The notes under the pieces are model-generated. The model worked only from the letters and a program-made list of their open reading frames with translations, did no database searches and had not been told where the DNA came from. A program made the position numbers and the translations under genes. Source: Shimia sp047124445 (GTDB taxonomy: Bacteria > Pseudomonadota > Alphaproteobacteria > Rhodobacterales > Rhodobacteraceae). Taken from it: DNA of 64,000 nucleotides. The stretch spans positions 1,426,001-1,490,000 of the forward strand of contig NZ_CP138921.1 of the NCBI RefSeq assembly GCF_047124445.1, written 5' to 3'. Of the stretch, positions 39,713 to 47,482 are shown piece after piece (the stretch's first letter is position 1; each line of letters begins with the position of its first letter).

Positions 39713-40756
39713 TTAATACGGCATCGGATGCGCGCGATGCGCGGCGCTGATGTCTTTAAGCACTTCTGCGCTGAGCCGCAAATCGGCCCCTGCCAAAATG
39801 TGGTCTAGCTGGTCCACCTTTGTGGCGCCAAAGATCGACGAACACATAAACGGCCGCTGTACCGTGAAAGCCATCGCCATATGCACCGGGTCCAACCCGT
39901 GTTTTTCGGCAATATCCAAATAAGCCTGCACCGCTTCAAACACCCGAGGGCTCACACGCCCTCCAAGATCGCCATTGATCGCCTTTCGCGACCCATCCGG
40001 CGTAACGCCGCCCTGATACTTACCGGTCAGAAGGCCGGTGGCCAGCGGTGAAAACGCGAGAATGCCAACATCCTCATTGACGCAGAGCTCCGCGAGATCG
40101 GTATCCGCCATCCGGCACAACAAAGAGTATTCATTCTGGATCGAGGCCACCCGTGGCCCGCCTTTGTCCTCGGACGTCCGCAACCACTGCGCCGTGCCCC
40201 AGGTGCTTTCGTTGGACAGACCAAAAGCCCGAATGCGCCCCTTATCCACCTCCCTCTGCAAGGCCTCCAGCGCCTCTTCCATATGCGCCAGCGTGTCCGC
40301 CTTGTTTTGCATCGACGGATCGAAATCCCAGTTCTGGCGGAACATGTAAGAGCCACGGTTGGGCCAGTGAAACTGATAAAGATCGATGTAATCGGTTTGC
40401 AGCCGCTTCAGAGACCCTTCAATCGCCTCGGGAATGGTCTTGGCTGAAATCAACGCCCCATCCCGCACATGCGCCAACCCTGCTCCGGAGTGTTTCGTCG
40501 CCAATACCATGTCTTCGCGCCGCCCGGTTTTGGCAAACCAGGTGCCGATGATTTCCTCGGTACGCCCCTGGGTTTCCGGGCTGATCGGGTTGACCGGATA
40601 CATCTCCGCCGCATCGACAAAATTGATGCCCGCGTCTAGTGACATATCAATCTGCTGATGCGCCTCAGCCTCGCCGGTTTGCGTGCCAAAAGTCATGGTG
40701 CCGAGGCAAAACTCAGACACCTCGATGCCGGTGCGGCCCAAAGGGTTCATTTTCAT
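39713..40756 (-). CDS. Aldo/keto reductase, Tas-like
   Basis: 347 residues. Matches E. coli Tas along the chain: LGTMTFGTQTGEAEAHQQID, FVDAAEMYPVNPISPETQGR, SLKRLQTDYIDLYQFHWPNR and ASIQNEYSLLCRM. The Asp, Tyr, Lys and His of the AKR tetrad can be placed (DAAEMY, ATKHSG, FHWP). It reduces carbonyls with NADPH; the physiological substrate is unknown. It is probably cotranscribed with the membrane protein downstream. Confidence 0.9.
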   Translation of the reverse strand: MKMNPLGRTGIEVSEFCLGTMTFGTQTGEAEAHQQIDMSLDAGINFVDAAEMYPVNPISPETQGRTEEIIGTWFAKTGRREDMVLATKHSGAGLAHVRDGALISAKTIPEAIEGSLKRLQTDYIDLYQFHWPNRGSYMFRQNWDFDPSMQNKADTLAHMEEALEALQREVDKGRIRAFGLSNESTWGTAQWLRTSEDKGGPRVASIQNEYSLLCRMADTDLAELCVNEDVGILAFSPLATGLLTGKYQGGVTPDGSRKAINGDLGGRVSPRVFEAVQAYLDIAEKHGLDPVHMAMAFTVQRPFMCSSIFGATKVDQLDHILAGADLRLSAEVLKDISAAHRAHPMPY

Positions 40757-40826
40757 GGAAGCTCATCCTGTCGCAAATCTTTGCGCTTAACTTAGGGTCT
40801 GTGGCGTTGATCGCAAGCGGGGACAC

Positions 40827-40877
40827 GGGGGCCAGCCCCCGCTTGGCTGCGCCAAGTCTCCCCCGGGATATTTGGAG
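40827..40877 (+). repeat. Bipartite intergenic repeat, copy 4
   Basis: Hairpins GGGGGC/GCCCCC (40827-40840) and CTTGGC/GCCAAG (40842-40856) are followed by CCCCGGGATATTTGGAG (40861-40877) and ACTGTGAAG. It lies between the aldo-keto reductase start and the stop of the ureohydrolase gene. Confidence 0.85.
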
Positions 40878-40893
40878 ACTGTGAAGACTTGGA

Positions 40894-41853
40894 TCAGCGC
40901 GCCCCGCGCGCGTGGAAAATAAAGCCTAGAGTGTTGAGCAATAGCTGCGCCGCCAAAATGGCGGTGGAGCCTGTGGGATCATAGTCCGGAGCCACTTCGA
41001 CCAAGTCGATGCCCACCACCTCATGTCGCTTGGCCAGCGCCTGCATCATCTCCAGCACGTCGTAATACAGAAACCCACCATGGCTTGGCGTGCCCGTGCC
41101 CGGCGCTATCGACGGGCAAAAGGCGTCAATATCCACCGTCACATAAACCCGCGCGCCCTCGGGAATACGGTTGATCAGTGCTTCTGCCCCCAGCTTGCGA
41201 GCCTGCCGCACGCTAAGGATATCGCTGCCCATCGCCCGCGCATCTTCATAGCCTTCTTTGGCGGTCGAACTGACATTGCGAATCCCCACCTGCGTCAGAC
41301 CGGTGACATAGTCCTTCTCCGCCGCCCGCCGCATCGGATTGCCATGCCCAAAGCGCACCCCATGGCGCTCATCGACAAAATCCAGATGCGCGTCAATCTG
41401 CAGAATGTGGATGGGTCCCTGATCGTCAAACGCGTTGATGCAGGGGATGTTAATCGAATGATCCCCGCCAATGGTGACCGGCAAAGCCCCCGCCTTCAGC
41501 ATCGCCCGCACGCCGGCCTCGATATTGGCATGACTTTTTAGAGTGTCGGTATGCACGATGTCGGCATCCCCAATATCCACAATCCGCACCGAGCCGGGTA
41601 GATAGGTGGCATCATCCTCATGATCATAGGCGCCTGCATGGCCAAAACTGAACAGGGTGGAAGCCTCGCGCACCGCCCTTGGCCCAAACCGCGCCCCGCT
41701 GCGCCATTGCGTGCCGAAATCAAACGGCGCACCCATCACGGCCACATCCGCCTCGATGGCTGCCCAATCCGGCTGATACGGCCGCTTGCCAAAGGTCGAA
41801 ATCCCTACAAACGGCAAATCCAGCCGCCCGCCCTCGTAGCCATGCCCTGCCAT
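40894..41853 (-). CDS. speB: Agmatinase/ureohydrolase family enzyme
   Basis: 319 residues. Three ATG codons in a row (41859, 41856, 41853) follow AGGGAG; the third has the best spacing. The binuclear manganese site is complete: GGDHSI, DAHLDF (Asp-x-His-x-Asp) and DIDAFCPSIAPGTGTPSHGG. The family splits into agmatinase, guanidinobutyrase and related enzymes, which sequence alone does not separate here. It releases urea from a guanidino compound. It is divergent from the imuA-like gene. Confidence 0.88.
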   Translation of the reverse strand: MAGHGYEGGRLDLPFVGISTFGKRPYQPDWAAIEADVAVMGAPFDFGTQWRSGARFGPRAVREASTLFSFGHAGAYDHEDDATYLPGSVRIVDIGDADIVHTDTLKSHANIEAGVRAMLKAGALPVTIGGDHSINIPCINAFDDQGPIHILQIDAHLDFVDERHGVRFGHGNPMRRAAEKDYVTGLTQVGIRNVSSTAKEGYEDARAMGSDILSVRQARKLGAEALINRIPEGARVYVTVDIDAFCPSIAPGTGTPSHGGFLYYDVLEMMQALAKRHEVVGIDLVEVAPDYDPTGSTAILAAQLLLNTLGFIFHARGAR

Positions 41854-41920
41854 CATCATCTCCCTGTTTGCAGCGACGGTGACGGATTTTTGCCCTGCCG
41901 TAAAGCATTCTCGATATTGA

Positions 41921-41935
41921 GAACAAAAAAGGAAC
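41921..41935. promoter_or_regulatory. LexA (SOS) box of the imuA-like gene
   Basis: GAACAAAAAAGGAAC is an exact GAAC-N7-GAAC, 16 bp before ATG 41952. It is the second alphaproteobacterial-type LexA box seen in the window. Confidence 0.85.
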
Positions 41936-41951
41936 ATGCTATTTTGATGTC

Positions 41952-42569
41952 ATGGCCACCCACCTCCTCAAACGCGCGCCCTCCCGCCCGGCAGATGCCC
42001 TTGCCCCTTTGCCCGAGGTGGCCCTGACTCTGGCCCGCCTGCATGAAGCCTGCGGCCCGGCGCGCTACAGCTTTGCACTGTGGCTGGCACATCAAACCAA
42101 AGGCCCGCTGTTCTGGATTGCCCCGGATTGGGGTGCGGCCCCGCTCAACCCGGCAGGCATGGCCCCCTTCCTCAACCCTGGCAGCGTGACCTTTGTCAGC
42201 CCGCGCCGCCCCGAGGAAGTGCTCTGGACCATGGAGGAGGTTCTGCGCGCCGGCACCGTGCCCTTGGTGGTCGCCGACCTGCCCGGCCCGCCCGCACTCA
42301 CCCCGGTGCGCCGCCTGCATCTCGCGGCCGAAACCGGCGCCAAGGCCAGCGGCATGGCGCCGCTGGGGCTGATCCTGACCCCCGGAGACGGCGGTGCACA
42401 GGGCATCGAAAGCCGCTGGCACATGGCACCGGACCACTGCGGTGACACCGACGCCTGGTCCCTCACCCGCCTGCGCGCCCGCAGCGCGCCCCCGCAAAGC
42501 TGGCGGCTCACCGGCCTGCCCGATGCCCCCAAACTGAGCCTACAGGACAGCGATGCCGAGATCGCCTGA
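41952..42569 (+). CDS. ImuA/SulA-like RecA-fold protein, SOS-controlled orphan
   Basis: 205 residues. The pattern RLHEACGPARYSFALWLAHQ, FWIAPDWGAAPLNPAG, PEEVLWTMEEVLRAGTVPLVVADLPG and LTPVRRLHLAAETG is that of ImuA, a RecA-like protein without a Walker A motif. In other bacteria ImuA works with ImuB and DnaE2 in mutagenic repair, but neither gene is adjacent. A LexA box lies just upstream. No good ribosome site is visible before ATG 41952. It could alternatively be a SulA-like division regulator. Confidence 0.72.
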   Translation: MATHLLKRAPSRPADALAPLPEVALTLARLHEACGPARYSFALWLAHQTKGPLFWIAPDWGAAPLNPAGMAPFLNPGSVTFVSPRRPEEVLWTMEEVLRAGTVPLVVADLPGPPALTPVRRLHLAAETGAKASGMAPLGLILTPGDGGAQGIESRWHMAPDHCGDTDAWSLTRLRARSAPPQSWRLTGLPDAPKLSLQDSDAEIA

Positions 42570-42708
42570 CGCTGCCCGTCTACTGCGCAGCATCAACCGG
42601 GTCAGCCCAGCATTGGCAGCACGTATTTTACGATAGCCAAGCGCAAAAACGACACGCCCAAGTCGAATTCCCTCTAGTCATTGCGCCCCAAACCGCCATG
42701 CTGACCCC

Positions 42709-43968
42709 ATGCGCATGATCATCACCTTCTCGGCCCTGTTCCTCTCGGTCATACTCTTGCAACTCAGTTCCGGGGGCGTGGGACCACTGGACGCGCTCTC
42801 CGGCATCGCATTGAACTTCACCACGGAACAGATTGGCCTTTTGGGCTCGGCGCATTTTCTTGGGTTCTTCATTGGCTGCTGGTGGTCGCCGCGCCTGATG
42901 GGCAGTGTCGGTCACTCCCGCGCCTTTGCCACTTTTACGGCCATGGGCGCCATTGGCCTCTTGGGCCACTTTATCATCGTTGATCCCTACGCCTGGGCCC
43001 TGATGCGTGTGGCGTCCGGCCTCTGTGTGGCGGGCTGTTTCACCGTCGTCGAAGCGTGGCTGCAATCCAAAGTCACCAACGAAACCCGTGGCCGCGCCAT
43101 GGGCACCTATCGGGTGGTCGACATGATCGCCTCGCTGGGTGCTCAACTGGTGATCAGCGTATTGGAGCCAGCTTCTTATGTTTCCTACAACCTGCTCGCT
43201 CTGCTCTGCTGCGCAGCCCTTTTGCCCATCACGCTAACCACGTCTCCACAACCAAAAACGCCAAAAGCCCCGCGTTTGCGCCCCAGCTTGGCTTACGCGC
43301 GCTCGCCGTTGGCGGTTGCCGGTGTGATTGTCGCCGCCCTCAGTTCCGCGTCTTTCCGCATGGTGGGACCGGTCTATGGCACGGAGGTCGGTCTGCAAAT
43401 TGGACAGATCGCCTGGTTCCTCGCGGCTTTTGTCTTAGGCGGCGCGATCGCGCAATATCCCGTTGGCTGGCTTGCCGACAAATTTGACCGCCGCTGGGTG
43501 TTGATTTGGCTCTCCGCCGCCGCTGTTGTTTCCTGCGGCACAACCGTCGCCATGGGCGCTGGCAGCACCACGATGATCATGCTCAACGCAGCCTTCTTTG
43601 GCTTTACCTCTTTCCCGATCTACTCGGTCTCCGCCGCCCACGCCAACGACTTTGCCACATCTGAAGAACGCGTCGAACTCTCCGCCGCCCTCATGTTCTT
43701 CTTTGCGGTCGGCGCCATTGGAACACCGCTATTTGCCTCTGGTCTCATCGAGCGTTTTGGCCCTCCCGCGCTATTCATCATGATTGCCGCTGGTCACGCG
43801 TTGCTGATTGTCTTTGGCCTGACCCGCATGCTGGCCCGCCCCACCGCCGAGCACCGCACCCGATACGTCTACGCGCCACGCACCTCCTTCACGGTGGGGC
43901 GCATCACAAAACGTCAGCGTGAGAAGCCCAATCGCACAGAAGAAACGTCCCCAAACGAGGTCAAATAG
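42709..43968 (+). CDS. MFS transporter, YcaD-like
   Basis: 419 residues with twelve predicted membrane helices. The conserved loop between TM8 and TM9 is seen as PVGWLADKFDRRWVLI, and the N-terminal half has IGCWWSPRLMGSVGHSRAF and EAWLQSKVTNETRGRAMG. The layout matches the YcaD branch of the major facilitator superfamily. The substrate is unknown. A basic hydrophilic tail (TKRQREKPNRTEE) ends the protein. It is followed after 3 nt by copy B of the 52-bp repeat. Confidence 0.88.
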   Translation: MRMIITFSALFLSVILLQLSSGGVGPLDALSGIALNFTTEQIGLLGSAHFLGFFIGCWWSPRLMGSVGHSRAFATFTAMGAIGLLGHFIIVDPYAWALMRVASGLCVAGCFTVVEAWLQSKVTNETRGRAMGTYRVVDMIASLGAQLVISVLEPASYVSYNLLALLCCAALLPITLTTSPQPKTPKAPRLRPSLAYARSPLAVAGVIVAALSSASFRMVGPVYGTEVGLQIGQIAWFLAAFVLGGAIAQYPVGWLADKFDRRWVLIWLSAAAVVSCGTTVAMGAGSTTMIMLNAAFFGFTSFPIYSVSAAHANDFATSEERVELSAALMFFFAVGAIGTPLFASGLIERFGPPALFIMIAAGHALLIVFGLTRMLARPTAEHRTRYVYAPRTSFTVGRITKRQREKPNRTEETSPNEVK

Positions 43969-43971
43969 CGG

Positions 43972-44023
43972 CCAAAAACGCACCTCCGCGATACAGTCGC
44001 AATACAGACGCATTACCGACGTG
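43972..44023 (-). repeat. 52-bp phased repeat, copy B
   Basis: Same element as 13231-13282 (45/52 identical, ungapped). It contains GATACAGTCGC, AATACAGACGC and ATTACCGACGT, three 11-bp units in tandem. It lies 3 nt after the MFS stop and 68 bp before metG. Confidence 0.85.
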
Positions 44024-44091
44024 AAAATTCGCCTGTGGAACTGGCTTACTCTTTGGGCTAATGGGGTTTGAAACAGTTAAGGGACACCCAC

Positions 44092-45807
44092 ATGGCGCGC
44101 CATCTGATCACCTCGGCCTTGCCGTATATCAACGGCATCAAACACCTCGGCAACCTTGTTGGCAGCCAACTGCCAGCCGATCTGTTCGCCCGCTACATGC
44201 GCGCGCGCGGCCACGAAGTGCTGTTCCTCTGCGCCACCGATGAGCACGGCACCCCAGCTGAATTGGCCGCTGCCAAAGCGGGTAAAGATGTCGCCGATTA
44301 CTGCGCCGAAATGCACGCCGTTCAAACCAAGATTGCCGAAGGCTTCCGCCTGTCTTTTGATCACTACGGCCGCTCTTCCAGCCCGGAAAACCACGCGCTG
44401 ACCCAGCACTTCGCAGGCCGCTTGGCCGACATGGGTCTGATCCGTGAAGTCTCTGAAAAGATGGTTTATTCCAACGCGGACGGCCGCTTCTTGCCGGACC
44501 GCTACATCGAAGGCACCTGCCCAAACTGCGGTTTTGAAAGCGCCCGTGGCGACCAGTGTGACAACTGCACCAAGCAGCTCGACCCCACCGATCTGATCAA
44601 CCCGTATTCGACCATCTCCGGCTCCACCGATCTGGAAGAACGCGAGACCAAACACCTGTTCCTGTGTCAGTCGCAAATGCGCGACAAACTGCAGGCCTGG
44701 ATCGACAGCAAGACCGACTGGCCCGTGCTGACCACCTCGATTGCCAACAAATGGCTGAACGACGGCGACGGCCTGCAAGACCGCGGCATCACCCGCGACC
44801 TGGACTGGGGTGTGCCCGTTAAGAAAGGCGGCGAGGACTGGCCCGGCATGGAAGGTAAGGTCTTCTACGTCTGGTTTGACGCCCCCATCGAATACATCGC
44901 CTGCGCCCAGGAATGGGTTGAAGCTGGAAAAGGCGCAGATTGGGAGCGCTGGTGGCGCACCGACAAAGGCGCAGACGACGTAACCTACACCCAATTTATG
45001 GGCAAAGATAACGTCCCATTCCACACGCTCTCCTTCCCAGCCACCATTCTCGGTTCCGAAGAACCCTGGAAAGCCGTGGATTACATCAAATCTTTCAACT
45101 ACTTGAACTATGATGGCGGCCAGTTCTCTACTTCCCGCGGCCGTGGCGTCTTTATGGATCAGGCGCTTGAAATCCTGCCGTCCGACTACTGGCGCTGGTG
45201 GCTGCTAAGCCACGCACCAGAAAGCTCCGACAGCGAGTTCACTTGGGAAAACTTCCAGCAATCTGTGAACAAAGACCTTGCAGACGTGCTTGGAAACTTT
45301 GTCAGCCGCGTCACAAAATTCTGCCGCTCCAAATTTGGCGAAGAGGTGCCAGCAGGCGGTGAATTTGGCGAAACCGAACAGGCCCTGATTGCCGAGCTGA
45401 CCACCCGCATGCGCGCCTACGAAGACCACATGACGGCCATGGAAGTGCGCAAATCGGCGCAGGAGCTGCGCGCGATCTGGGTGGCCGGGAACGAATACCT
45501 GCAGTCCGCGGCCCCATGGTCCACCTTCAAGGAAGACCCGGAGAAAGCCGCTACACAAATCCGCCTCGCGCTCAATCTGATCCGGATTTATGCCGTGATT
45601 TCAGCGCCTTTCATCCCGGATGCCTCCGCAACACTGATGGCGGCTATGCAGTCTGATGACACCAGTTGGCCAGACGACATTGCCGCCGCACTGGAAACGC
45701 TGCAGCCAGGCCATGCCTTCACGGTGCCAGACGTCACCTTCCGCAAGATCAGCGATGACGAGCGCGAAGAGTGGCAAGAGAAATTCGCTGGCAAGCGCGA
45801 GAGCTAA
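44092..45807 (+). CDS. metG: Methionyl-tRNA synthetase with altered signature motifs
   Basis: 571 residues from ATG 44092 after AAGGGACACCCAC. Catalytic core with LITSALPYINGIKHLGNLVG, CATDEHGTPAELAA, a four-cysteine zinc knuckle (CPNCGFESARGDQCDNC) and the WFDAPIEYI motif; an anticodon-binding helical domain follows (about 400 on). The class I motifs differ from canon: HIGH reads HLGN and KMSKS reads QFSTS, so both catalytic-loop lysines are absent. No C-terminal EMAPII domain. An intrinsic terminator follows. Confidence 0.95.
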   Translation: MARHLITSALPYINGIKHLGNLVGSQLPADLFARYMRARGHEVLFLCATDEHGTPAELAAAKAGKDVADYCAEMHAVQTKIAEGFRLSFDHYGRSSSPENHALTQHFAGRLADMGLIREVSEKMVYSNADGRFLPDRYIEGTCPNCGFESARGDQCDNCTKQLDPTDLINPYSTISGSTDLEERETKHLFLCQSQMRDKLQAWIDSKTDWPVLTTSIANKWLNDGDGLQDRGITRDLDWGVPVKKGGEDWPGMEGKVFYVWFDAPIEYIACAQEWVEAGKGADWERWWRTDKGADDVTYTQFMGKDNVPFHTLSFPATILGSEEPWKAVDYIKSFNYLNYDGGQFSTSRGRGVFMDQALEILPSDYWRWWLLSHAPESSDSEFTWENFQQSVNKDLADVLGNFVSRVTKFCRSKFGEEVPAGGEFGETEQALIAELTTRMRAYEDHMTAMEVRKSAQELRAIWVAGNEYLQSAAPWSTFKEDPEKAATQIRLALNLIRIYAVISAPFIPDASATLMAAMQSDDTSWPDDIAAALETLQPGHAFTVPDVTFRKISDDEREEWQEKFAGKRES

Positions 45808-45814
45808 ACATCAG

Positions 45815-45845
45815 AAAGCGCGGTCAATCGGCCGCGCTTTTTCTT
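45815..45845 (+). terminator. Intrinsic terminator after metG
   Basis: AAAGCGCGG (45815-45823) pairs with CCGCGCTTT (45832-45840) across an 8-nt loop, followed by TTCTT. It lies 7 nt after the metG stop. Confidence 0.85.
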
Positions 45846-45966
45846 CCAACCTCCACTCGACACCCAATTGCCTGACCAAGATCAAAGTCGAAACCCTCGA
45901 CTCAGGCTACCTCATTGGTCAAGATGAAGATGTGCACTAAGCGTTGCACCCAAAGGAGATTGATCA

Positions 45967-46122
45967 ATGGAAGCCATTCTGAACGTATTCTGGAGCATTA
46001 TTGAAGCGCTCCCCCCGGTTGTTTCCGCGTCCCTGCTGATGTTGGGCATCAGTGTTTTTGTCGCGCTCATCCTGGGTTTCATCGTGGCCAGCATTGCATC
46101 CGGCAAAGAAAACCGGACCTAA
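45967..46122 (+). CDS. 51-residue single-pass membrane peptide
   Basis: ATG 45967 follows AAAGGAG. The peptide starts MEAILNVFWSIIEALPP and contains one long hydrophobic helix (ASLLMLGISVFVALILGFIV, about 21-40), then ASIASGKENRT. The strong ribosome site and the coherent hydrophobic profile make it a likely real gene. It sits between metG and tRNA-Leu. Function unknown. Confidence 0.6.
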   Translation: MEAILNVFWSIIEALPPVVSASLLMLGISVFVALILGFIVASIASGKENRT

Positions 46123-46155
46123 CCGACCGAAATTCTACATTTTTTTGATGGTTAC

Positions 46156-46243
46156 TGGTACCCGCGGCCGGACTCGAACCGGCACGGCCATAATCGGCCT
46201 AGAGATTTTAAGTCTCCTGTGTCTACCATTCCACCACGCGGGC
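46156..46243 (-). tRNA. tRNA-Leu (TAA), CCA encoded
   Basis: The minus strand folds as a class II tRNA: acceptor GCCCGCG/CGCGGGT, D stem GTG/CAC, anticodon arm GGAGA-CTTAAAA-TCTCT with anticodon TAA, a long variable arm GGCC-GATTAT-GGCC, T arm GCCGG-TTCGAGT-CCGGC, discriminator A73 and encoded CCA. Confidence 0.97.
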
Positions 46244-46312
46244 AACCAACACGCCAACCAAGGTCAGCGGCGCGACAATAGCCGCTTTGCGTCCGGTGTA
46301 AAGTGCGGAAGA

Positions 46313-46867
46313 CTAGAGCTTTTCGCCCGGCGCTTCTTTCACTGGCGGCGGCTTGTACAAACTGCGCTCTGGCAGCCAAGGATTGAGTTCAAGCGCAGCC
46401 GCCAAAGCATCCTGCGCCTCCGCCTCACGCCCCAGCCCAATAAGGGTCAACGCCTTGCCAGATAGGGCAGCCACATGGCGTGGAGACAGCTCTATCGCGC
46501 GATCAAGATCCGGCAAAGCAGCCTCAAAATCCTGCCGCAGGAAGTTCACAAACGCCCGTTGATTATACCCTTCGGCGTAGTCCGGACAGTAAGTCACCAA
46601 TCGATCAAAATCCTCGCGCGCTCCCAGCAAGTCCCACGAAGACCGTTTTTGCATCCCGCGGTCGAGAATTTCCTGCGCGGTTTCGTTCGGCGCATCTGCC
46701 CAGAACGCCCACATGTCATTGGAAAGCTCCTGCGCGGTCAGCTGGTTGTCCGCGACTTGGACTTGCGCAATCAAAGCATCAACCGCATCAGAATGATCCG
46801 GCGCCTGCGGGCACTCAGAAGCGAAGGCTGTACTGGCAGAAAACAGAAGGGCAAGAGCGAGTTTCAT
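46313..46867 (-). CDS. Exported TPR-repeat protein
   Basis: 184 residues with a signal peptide (ALALLFSASTAFASE). Two to three tetratricopeptide repeats are visible in the second half (YNQRAFVNFLRQDFEAALPD, VAALSGKALTLIGLGREAEA), giving a helical scaffold for protein binding in the periplasm. It stands alone between tRNA-Leu and putR on the minus strand. The partner is unknown. Confidence 0.85.
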   Translation of the reverse strand: MKLALALLFSASTAFASECPQAPDHSDAVDALIAQVQVADNQLTAQELSNDMWAFWADAPNETAQEILDRGMQKRSSWDLLGAREDFDRLVTYCPDYAEGYNQRAFVNFLRQDFEAALPDLDRAIELSPRHVAALSGKALTLIGLGREAEAQDALAAALELNPWLPERSLYKPPPVKEAPGEKL

Positions 46868-46903
46868 GCCTCATGCTGACACGGCGGAAGCATCCCAACA
46901 AAG

Positions 46904-47377
46904 TCACATCTCCGCGAGGCCCGTTTCCTTCACCGCCTGCATAGCGACGTAGGTCGACGTGCTGGCAACATAGGGCAATGCAGAGATTTTCTCTCCAAGA
47001 ACATGACGATAGGCGGCCATATTAGTGGTCCGGACCTTTAGCAAATAGTCAAAATGACTGGCGATCATATGCGCCTGTTCGATCTCGGGAACTTCTGCCA
47101 CCGCGGCATTAAACGCCTGCAACGCCTTCTCGCGGGTTTCTGACAGTTTCACCTCGACAAAGGCCACATGGTCCAGACCAAGACGTATTGGGTCCAGAAG
47201 AGCACGGTAACCGGTGATCACCCCTTCGCTCTCCAACCGCCGCAAACGCGCCTGTGTTGGGCTTTTGGAGAGGCCAATTTCCTTTGCCAAGTCGGTAATC
47301 GAAATCCGGCCGTCCCGCGCCAGAACATCCAGAATCGACCGGTCATACCGATCCAGCTCAAACTTATCGTTTTGCAC
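46904..47377 (-). CDS. putR: Lrp/AsnC-family regulator, PutR-like
   Basis: 157 residues. An N-terminal HTH (LDRYDRSILDVLARDGRISI, LAKEIGLSKSPTQARLRRLE) and a C-terminal RAM ligand domain (HVAFVEVKLSETREKALQAF, AHMIASHFDYLLKVRTTNM). It is divergent from putA with 105 bp between starts, the arrangement of the proline-responsive activator PutR in alphaproteobacteria such as Rhodobacter. It probably binds the shared intergenic region. Confidence 0.92.
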   Translation of the reverse strand: MQNDKFELDRYDRSILDVLARDGRISITDLAKEIGLSKSPTQARLRRLESEGVITGYRALLDPIRLGLDHVAFVEVKLSETREKALQAFNAAVAEVPEIEQAHMIASHFDYLLKVRTTNMAAYRHVLGEKISALPYVASTSTYVAMQAVKETGLAEM

Positions 47378-47482
47378 AGCCTACACCCAAAATTTCAGCC
47401 ACAATGATGAACCATGAGCCAACAATCAGTCAAATGGCCCGCGAATGCAAAGGTATACTGGAGCAAAGAACAGGAGACCACC

